Assembly: GCA_002077065.1 (NCBI GenBank)
Contig: NAJO01000047.1
Span: forward strand, 186,001 to 250,000
Origin: Cryoendolithus antarcticus
Taxonomy: Eukaryota; Ascomycota; Dothideomycetes; Cladosporiales; Cladosporiaceae
Direction: 5' to 3'
Length of the DNA stretch: 64,000 bases
Shown: positions 56,788 through 64,000 of the stretch, piece by piece
Layout of the letters: the number at the start of each line of letters is the position of its first letter
Position numbering within the stretch: position 1 is the first letter of the stretch
The notes under the pieces: model-generated
Database searches by the model: none
What the model was told of the DNA's origin: nothing
What the model saw: the letters and a program-made list of their open reading frames with translations, nothing else
Made by a program: the position numbers and the translations under genes

Positions 56788-59700
56788 TGTGGCGGGTTCT
56801 GGCTTGTCCGCCAGCGCTGGTAATGCTGAAGCGTGGCTCGCACGTAATTCTCGATCGTTCGACCAGGATATTGCAACGCCTGGGTATGCGTTTCCCTCTC
56901 AGCACCACGTCTGGTCCGCCCGTCTGCGTGCTTTGCCACGTTGTTGAGTGTGCTGCGCGGAGTATTCCGGATCCTTCGAGAAGTGCACGCCGCTGGCAAG
57001 TGAGTGCCTCGTGGGAGTTGCACGGGACTTCCTGGGCGGCTGGCCGATGTTACCTCGACCGGGCAGTGCGTGCGCTAGAGACTTTTCTTCTCTGTTGACA
57101 GTGATTCTACTCGAATCACGACTCGCTAAATGTCGAGAGGCAACAGTCTCTTGGATATTCAGTATTGATGATGACGTGCGACTGCGATGCGCTCACTACA
57201 CTGGGTAGTTGGAAGCACGATGCGAACACCACTTCCGTTGCTGAGTAGCTTACAGTCCGGCGGTCGGTGAACTGGAGATGGTACCCACGTAAGACGACAA
57301 AGGCGGTCAATATCCCCAAGATCTGTCAGGCTAGAGACAAGAAGAAAAGTATGCGGCCTGCCTTCGCGGGTGTACCCAAGGTGCGCGAGCAGAGGGCAGA
57401 TGGTAGTCACGGAACAAGCCATGCGAGTCTAGCGGCGACACTCAGGCAGCACAGTACTGTACAGAGGTATCCCGAGTCGTTGACAGCGCACTCGGTGCAG
57501 GACTCGGCCAGTGGCAGCACGTTGCAAGGGATGAAACCGCACGGGCATACATAAGCTGCTGCGGCGAGATAGCCATGACAGGTTCTCCCACGCTGCGAAC
57601 GGGCGGTGCGTCGTCAAAAGGCATGTAGTAATGGAGCCGGGTCATGCATCCCATGCTTGGGTAGCGAGAATCTGACGCCGGGATCACCCCGTTTTTGAGG
57701 TCGAGTAGTGTCGAGGGATCTGCCGTGACCCTTGTTCCACGAGGGTACATAAGGCACCCACGCAGTGCACGCGCGTTGCACGGGCTCTAGTCGATCAGCC
57801 TCATGACTTGTGGATTTGCTTCTGCCCTACGGACGTTGCTCTACTTTCGTCGCGGTTGCCGTGCTATGTGGCATGTTCCAATGCCATCGTGGAATTTGAT
57901 AGTGATGAACCCAAGATCCCGCATCTAGTCGTAAAGGTGGACATGCAGACTGACTCGAACGCCTCCGATGACGACCCAACAACGTCGAATAGCGGTGTGA
58001 AAACACTCTCATTGGTCCAGGTTGGCATGTCCGAAGCCAACAAAGTAAGGCCAGGCCCTCAGGGATGTCTATATGCGGGCGCCTGCGCGATGAATCTCAT
58101 TGTCGTGACGAACGGTGATCTGCATGCGCTTGCGCGCCTCGCTGTTGCAGTGAACAACAATGGCGTGGGATCGCGGCCCATCGACCAAGTCCGCTTCGCC
58201 GCGATGGTGTTGTAAATCCGTGATGATTGGCTATTCGTCTCGTCTCGATGCCATTCAATGACATGCCCATCACAATTCCTCCGAGTCGTTCACGTTTCAT
58301 GGTTCATTCCACTACAAGACATGTAGGGATCTCCCTAGCGCTTCCCCGGCAGTCGGGCTGGAGTGGCTTCGGAGTACAGGTGCATCGACAGAAGCATCTT
58401 GACAAGGCGGTGAATCGGAGGTGTTCGATTTGACTGCCGAAACTGTCGCTTCCAAATGTCACAAGACGCTACCTGCATTTCGAACGGGCGCACTGACGTC
58501 GAGAGAACCTTGCGGAACGAGAGATGAAAGTGGCACGCACGCTCGTGACCATGATGTAGCACAGCGATGGAGATAGAGACGTGTCACATACGCCAAAATG
58601 GCCTGGATGTCGTCGCAGCAGCTGGTCGAAGCCACTTCCCCATCATCCGACGTCGAAAGCTACATCGAAATGTCACAATGCCCTTCTACCGCTCTTCTTC
58701 GGCTACCTGCCTCGAGCGGTAAAGAAATCTCAGCTGTAACAATGCCGCACCTCCAACAGCAATACGACTCGTGACGGGTCACTGGGTCATTTCTTGATCA
58801 GTCTACGCTAGACATCGGCCGTGAGCGAGATCTGTGTTTCACCGTCGTCGTGAACATGGGCCTGACTCAGTCGCGGAAGATGTTCAATTAGGCCGAACTG
58901 AAATGAGATGAAAGACGTTTCATCACACTCTTCGGTCATCGCTGCGAACCTCTCGGCACTGCCCGCCAAACAGATGTTCGCCGGCGACAACCCCCTCAAA
59001 CACATGCATGACTAGCTCCGAGTGCCCGAGCTCAAAGTGATTCGCAGTCCGAGTTCCAAGAGTCGTTCTAGCGGTGAAGCCCGCTGTTTCTAGGTCGTTC
59101 TAGCGCGCTTCGCAGCAACTCGGAGGCGCTCGACTTCCCGGGCGCCCCTGACGTGCCAGGTGCGGCATGGAAGCGGGATTGCGCCATGGGATTCCGTGGG
59201 TGCTTCGGTGGAATTTGAAGCGATGCCACCAGTAGTTCAATAATGCCTTGTGGCGGTGGAATGCCGGAGCGAAATATGCGTGCATGTTTCGGGGGGTTGG
59301 AAGACAAGGAAGAAGTCTTCCTAACCAGAAACCCATACATATCATTCCTAGTGCACGAGCGATCTGCTGCAGGAAACCCAAGCACATGATATTTCCATGA
59401 AGTTGTCGATGCCACTGTGTAAGACGAATTTGTAGCAGCCTTGGAAGCTTTCGAGATAGATGTAGTCCTTGTAGAATTCATGGCATGGCTTGGCGCTCGA
59501 TAGGACTTAACCTCATTTCACCATACTATCTGGCCATGGTGCACTCATCGTATTTGTTGCAATACCTTTCTGCGTTTTCTGTTGTTACCGTTTTCTTGGG
59601 CCGAGCGAGGAGTCAGATTGGATCAGACCATCCAAGGCAAGCTGAAGTTTCTGATGCCAACACCTTAAGTCCTATTAGCGATTCAGTGACCACTTGAGCA

Positions 59701-59835
59701 ACAAGCCTTCACTGTCTGGCCAGGTAATTGGCCTCGGGAGTAGTACACACTGGTCCGTGGACAACCTTCTTCAACCCACTCCGGACTCGCTGTACAGTCG
59801 CATGCCACAGCACACCAGCTCGCAGAGACACAATC
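56788..59835. other. Gene-poor 3-kb region
   Basis: No gene that I can support. The longest candidate is a plus-strand frame at 57808-58215 with an acidic middle part (SDEPKIPHLVVKVDMQTDSNASDDD), but it has no ATG near its start and no family character. A minus-strand frame at 59068-59481 looks equally unconvincing. No tRNA or repeat was recognised. It should contain the ALF1 promoter at its right end and any missing first exon of the Myb-like gene at its left end. Confidence 0.5.
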
Positions 59836-60888
59836 ATGGCACCCACATCACACGACATACCTATGCTGATCGTTTCCGACTCCTCGTCCTCTGAACGCCG
59901 CATATCGCCGTCCTGGAGCATTGCCACACTGAAGGCCAAGCTTGAGCCCGTTACTGGCGTGCCTGCAAGGTCGCAGAAGCTGAGCATCAAGATTGGCTCG
60001 CAGGCTGCTGTTCCGATTGAGAGCACAGACGAGCGCGTGGAAGTGGGTGCGTGGAAGCTGCAGGCGTATGCTGAGATCAGGGTAGGTGATGGTCTACCTA
60101 CGAGTTTCCTGTGTCCGTTCTCCGACCAGGTGGCTGGTGAAGCTCATAGCTACCTTTGAAGCTTGCTTCGATTCATCGTCCACGACTTCCACAAGAATAA
60201 CGCTACTCAATACGGGACTGGCATGCAGTATACTGCAGTATGCATTTCTCATGTTGGTGTGAAAATCAGGCGATTGGTGCCCACATCTGGACTGGGCGTA
60301 TTACTGACTATGCCACATCACACAGGTTACAGACACTCGCCCACCAGGACTCCGCGAGAATTACACGGATGTCTCCGCAGTCGAGAAGTTCGAGCTCCCG
60401 CAAAGCGAGTACGAGACTCGCACCGACAGCGTACTAGCATACAAGCGTGCCAACAAGCTCGGCCGCTTCGATCCCAGCGCGCCTGAGCACGAGCAGCAGA
60501 AGGTCGCAGAAGCTTGGAGGGAAGTCGAGGAGAGAGGTATGGCAAAACCTAAAGCTCGTCTAACCTCCGCTGCACAAGGCACTGACACGTGAGATTAGGC
60601 GTACAGACTGGCAAACGCTGCCGTCTCCTCCCCGATACCGATCATAGACGCGGCACCATCGGTTACGTCGGTCTCGTGCCCGAAATCCCCGGCGCCAGCG
60701 GTCCATGGATCGGCGTCAAGCTCGACGAACCTACAGGGAAGAATGACGGTAGTGTAAACGGCAAGAATTACTTCTCCTGCGCACCGAAATACGGCGTCTT
60801 CGTCCGAGCGGCTCGAGTCGAGATCGGCGACTTCACTGTGCTGGATGATCTGGACGACGAGCCGAAAGACGAGGACGAGGAGTTCTGA
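59836..60888 (+). CDS. ALF1: Tubulin-folding cofactor B (Alf1), CAP-Gly protein
   Basis: Exons 59836-60081, 60326-60536 and 60599-60888 encode 248 residues. Residues 7-80 form the ubiquitin-like domain (DIPMLIVSDSSSSERRISPSWSIATLKAKLEPVTG). A charged linker follows, with YTDVSAVEKFELPQSEYE and DSVLAYKRANKLGRFDP, both typical of cofactor B. The CAP-Gly domain has GKRCRLLPDTDHRRGTIGYVG, GPWIGVKLDEPTGKNDGSVNGKNYF, and GVFVRAARVEIGDF, ending in an acidic DEDEEF tail that mimics the alpha-tubulin EEY/F end. It works in the cytosol in alpha-tubulin folding and heterodimer turnover. Intron 1 is 244 nt, long for this window, and could hide a small exon, although the protein reads correctly without one. 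Confidence 0.92.
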
Positions 60889-61978
60889 GCTTGCGTGATG
60901 GGTAGAGAGTACTGCGATCGTCATCTATTGAGCAGAAGCGCACTCGACCTGAGCCTCGCGATTGCGAAAGGAACATAACAGCCATGGGTCAATCCCTTCG
61001 CCAGCCTTGCTAAAGTCCTTCCTACGATTAATTCGACACTAGCTCGCTTCGAAGCCCAAGGACTCGAGGGAACCACGATGCTCCTACAGCGGCTGGTTCC
61101 AGGTGATGAGATGGTGGTCATCGGTGGATAGCGATGTATCGGTTGATACGAGACCTTCTGAACTTGTGTCTTGATGCTCGAGCGCCGCGGCCTGCGGTAC
61201 CGCGATCACTCCTGTTCAGAGAAAAGTTGAGCGAGACAGACCATGTAAATAGAGATGACCTGGGCTTAGAGACACTGCCATAGACCACACGTGTAATCAC
61301 ACGCCATACACATAGTCGCCCGCTCTCGCCGTCAATTCATCCCCACGATTGCGTTCATGTTTTGTCGATAAGTTGGAAGTGACAACGCTCACCTCCACCT
61401 CAGATCCCGATTGCCAAGTTGACGTTCCAGATCGACTGCACACTGAAAGCGAGATCCTCGCGGCACTCGGATCAATCCTGGCATTTTCTATGCACTCCTG
61501 ACGATCGATCCGCTGTATCAGAACACGACAGAAAGGTCAAAAGGCCCCGTCGGGATGTTGCCGGCGGTCATCTTAACCTTGACCCAAACCACATTTGCGC
61601 ACCCCTAACCCTGCAACTTGCGCACATCAATCGACCCTGCGCATCAAACAACTACACTCTCACACCGAATCGGCGACAATAACTTGCGCAAGCTTCCGCG
61701 CAGCTGTGAGTGTCCTTTGACGGCAACGCATGACGGAGAGAGTAGTATGGTACACTGCGCCGAACACGAACGGGGAGGAGATGGCCACTTCATGCAGATG
61801 ACGGCAGGCTTTCTGCTTGGAGACTATGCTACATCGCAGTTCGTGATCGACAAAGGGTATCTCGCTCCCTGCATACAACTCGTCATCCAAAAAGTGTCAT
61901 TCATCCAACAGCGCATCCTGAAGCCGGCCACGGGGTATACGAAAACGCCTGCCACCCTTCACATCCCAACCCACAGCC
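60889..61978. other. Intergenic, convergent ends of ALF1 and MIF2
   Basis: 1.09 kb between two 3' ends. Only short frames without protein character; no RNA or repeat recognised. Confidence 0.5.
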
Positions 61979-63983
61979 CTAGCTTCCAGCCTCGACCTCA
62001 CACCCCTGCGCGAAGAAGATCCGCGCAGTCTTCGTGCGGGACTCGTTCGTAATGCTGTAGATGTTGCCTGTCCGATGTCAGCACTTCCCCATCTCCCCAT
62101 CCAACCCTCACGCAGGAAAACTCACCTCTCGGCACGACCCAAACCCCGCCCTTGGAGATCGCAAACTCATTCATGCCATCCTCTTCCTGCCCCTCCCCAC
62201 TTCCTGTCCTCCTCCTCCCTGCCCCTTTTCCGTCCCCGGGGCCTGGTCCGACGCGTACACCGACTTTGCCCTCGTGCACGAAAAACACCATCTGCATCTT
62301 CCGTGCGTTCTTTGCGCGTTTCTCGCCCCGTGGAGGGATCTCCACGATCCCGGAGCCGAAGAAGGGGAGCGTGAGGATTTTGGCGTAGCTGAATGCTGAA
62401 CCGGGGACGGGATGGGGGAGTAGGGCGCTGGGGGCGAATGCGACATCTGAGAACCATGTCAGTAGGGTGTGAGGTGTAGGGGAGTGAAGAGAGAGCGTAC
62501 CTTCGCGGACCGTGAAATCCTGATTCGCGGCCTGCAGACTCGGGTCCCAAGCCGCCACCGTGCCCGCCACAACGCCCAAGCTTTCTTCCCAGTCGTCGGG
62601 CAGGAGGGACTCCTCACCACTCTCTTCCTCGTCTCCCTCCTCTACATCACTCAACCCCCCTCCCCCTTTCCCACCCTTCCTCGCAGTCTTCCTCTTCTTA
62701 GCCTTCGCCTTCGCCTTCCTCGGCGTCTTCACCTCATCCGCTCTGATGACCCCCTCAACCTCACCGTTCTTCCATACATACGCCTCACCCGCCCAATGTT
62801 TCAACGGCGCCAGAATCGGGCGACCGGAGCGGGAAACTCGCTGCTGCGCGTCTTCGAAAGGCGTGCTGGCGCGGAGGGCGACGTTGCTAACGCTACCGGC
62901 GCGCTTACTCGGGCTTCGAGGAGGGGCGGAGGCGGATTTCGATCGGCCGGGAGAAAATGTGGGCACGCGGCGGATCTGAGTATTCGGATCTCGTTCGCGA
63001 GGAGCGCGGGGTTTGGGTGCCTTAGTTTTGCGGGGATTGGCGGGGGAGGGATGGAGGACTGCAGCGGCGTCTTCGTCCTCTTCGTCCTCGTTGTCTTCGA
63101 TTGAGATGTGCGTGGGATCTGCTTCTTCATCGTCGTCTGAGGGGTGGTGGTCGGACTCGGGTGGTGGTACGAAGACTTCCGAGTGGTCTAGGAGGGCTGG
63201 GTCGATTGTGGCATCGCGTGGGTCGGGTGAGTCGCGCAGAACAGTGACCGAGCTCTTTCGTGGGCGGCCACGCGGGCGCTTGTTGGATGCTGTGGAGGTT
63301 TGTGCTATGCTGTTGTCGACTTGCTCGATGCTCTCGTCAATCGCGTTCGTCTCCTCTCCGAGACTCGCATGTGTGCGCTTTCTGCTGTTCTGTGGTTGTG
63401 CAGCGAGAGGAGTTGAGTCCTGTCCGGCAGTTCTTGTCTGCCTCGATCTCGATCCTGACCCTCTTGTCACAGACCAAGCGAGAAAGCTCTCCGCAGAAGC
63501 CAGTGCTTCTTGTATACTCTTGTTTGCAGACTGCACCTCCGGTTCCGGCTCATAGTCATCGTTGAACATGATCGGCTGATCATCTACAAGCTGCTGGTTC
63601 AGCAGATCCTGCTCCCCATCTGCGCCTGCATCCGTGAATGAAGGCAGCTTTGGCAGACTGTCAGCCTTGCTAGCACTCTCCCCAGTCGCTGCACTCGACA
63701 TGAATGGATCCTGTCGCGCACTTCCTACAGATCGCCTCAACGTCCGCTTCGGCTTGAAGGGACTGACATGCTCGATACTCATGCGCACTCCATGCCGATT
63801 GTTGAAGTCGATCTTGCGGTTTGCCGGCGCATGTGAGGTCTCCGCTGGGCTGATGCCGCTGGCGGGAGGGAAGTCTGTGCTGCGCGATTGCGGCTTCGAA
63901 GAGGACATTCGCTTCGGTGAGCCGATGTTGGTGTGCTTTGGTGTCGAGGCGCGTGGTGGAGGTAGTCGAGGCGTCTGTCGCAT
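61979..63983 (-). CDS. MIF2: Centromere protein C homologue (Mif2)
   Basis: Exons 63983-62501, 62446-62126 and 62067-61979 (introns 54 and 58 nt) encode 630 residues. The first intron is a multiple of three and open, so the gene looks uninterrupted until the cupin is examined. Features: N-terminal RMSIEHVSPFKPKRTLRR, an AT-hook KRPRGRPRK at 235-243, acidic stretches at 284-306, the CENP-C motif SRSGRPILAPLKHWAGEAYVW at about 384-404 that binds the CENP-A nucleosome, a Lys/Arg-rich nuclear segment, and a C-terminal cupin dimerisation domain (LPFFGSGIVEIPPRGEKRAKNARKMQMVFFV). The cupin ends PRGNIYSITNESRTKTARIFFAQGCEVEAGS, which only appears after splicing. Mif2 is the inner-kinetochore platform. 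The ATG at 63983 is 18 bases from the window edge, so an upstream exon cannot be excluded. Confidence 0.92.
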
Positions 63984-64000
63984 GTAGAGAGTAGTGTCGA

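Noticed and set aside
57808..58215. Plus-strand frame as a gene
   Set aside because: No ATG near the start, no splice partner, no recognisable domain.
59068..59481. Minus-strand frame as a gene
   Set aside because: Ser/Pro/Arg-rich with no family character; the neighbouring frames are equally open.
62469..63104. 211-codon plus-strand frame
   Set aside because: It is antisense to MIF2 and reflects the acidic and basic runs of that gene read backwards.
1..64000. CRISPR arrays, insertion sequences, ribosomal RNA
   Set aside because: No regularly spaced repeats, transposase-like frames or rRNA sequence were recognised in the window.

Overview
The window is from the nuclear genome of a filamentous ascomycete. 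Most genes carry short introns (about 48-65 nt) with GT...CTRAY...AG signals, the housekeeping proteins are fungal in type (Mak10, Rpc82, Qcr2, Cox5, Erd2, Mid1, Mif2, Alf1), and there is a polyketide/peptide metabolite cluster. A Dothideomycete related to Mycosphaerella is my best guess, but that is inference from gene style, not from any database search. All exon joins given here were worked out by eye from splice signals and reading-frame continuity.

Layout. 1-22.5 kb: a 5'-truncated GH39 beta-xylosidase; an AT-hook protein; a doubtful small gene; a coiled-coil protein; RPC82 (RNA polymerase III); QCR2 (complex III); ATP15 (ATP synthase epsilon); MAK10/NAA35 (NatC) followed by a decayed copy of its own 3' end; a multi-pass glycosylated membrane protein; an orphan gene; COX5.

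22.9-43.7 kb: a secondary-metabolite cluster between COX5 and ERD2. It holds a PKS-NRPS hybrid (KS-AT-DH-MT-inactive ER-C-A-T), an FAD monooxygenase, a Zn2Cys6 regulator, an MFS exporter, a trans-acting enoyl reductase and an FSH1-type serine hydrolase. The expected logic is polyketide assembly by the PKS half with the trans-ER, amide formation by the C-A-T half, release perhaps by the FSH1 hydrolase (no terminal R domain is present), oxidation by the monooxygenase, and export by the MFS protein. The cluster looks damaged. The PKS has no KR and no ACP and has a reading-frame break after the MT. The regulator has a stop at codon 6. The exporter has a 40-nt frame break. The trans-ER has no ATG. 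Together this suggests a decaying pathway, although sequence errors cannot be excluded.

44-64 kb: ERD2; a DUF2985-like membrane protein; a 1.9-kb array of five tRNA-like units on the minus strand; a small conserved protein; MID1 (calcium channel subunit) with an in-frame TAG; a peroxisomal-type nucleotide carrier (ANT1/PMP47); a Myb-like DNA-binding protein with a coding minisatellite; a 3-kb gene-poor stretch; ALF1 (tubulin cofactor B); and MIF2 (CENP-C).
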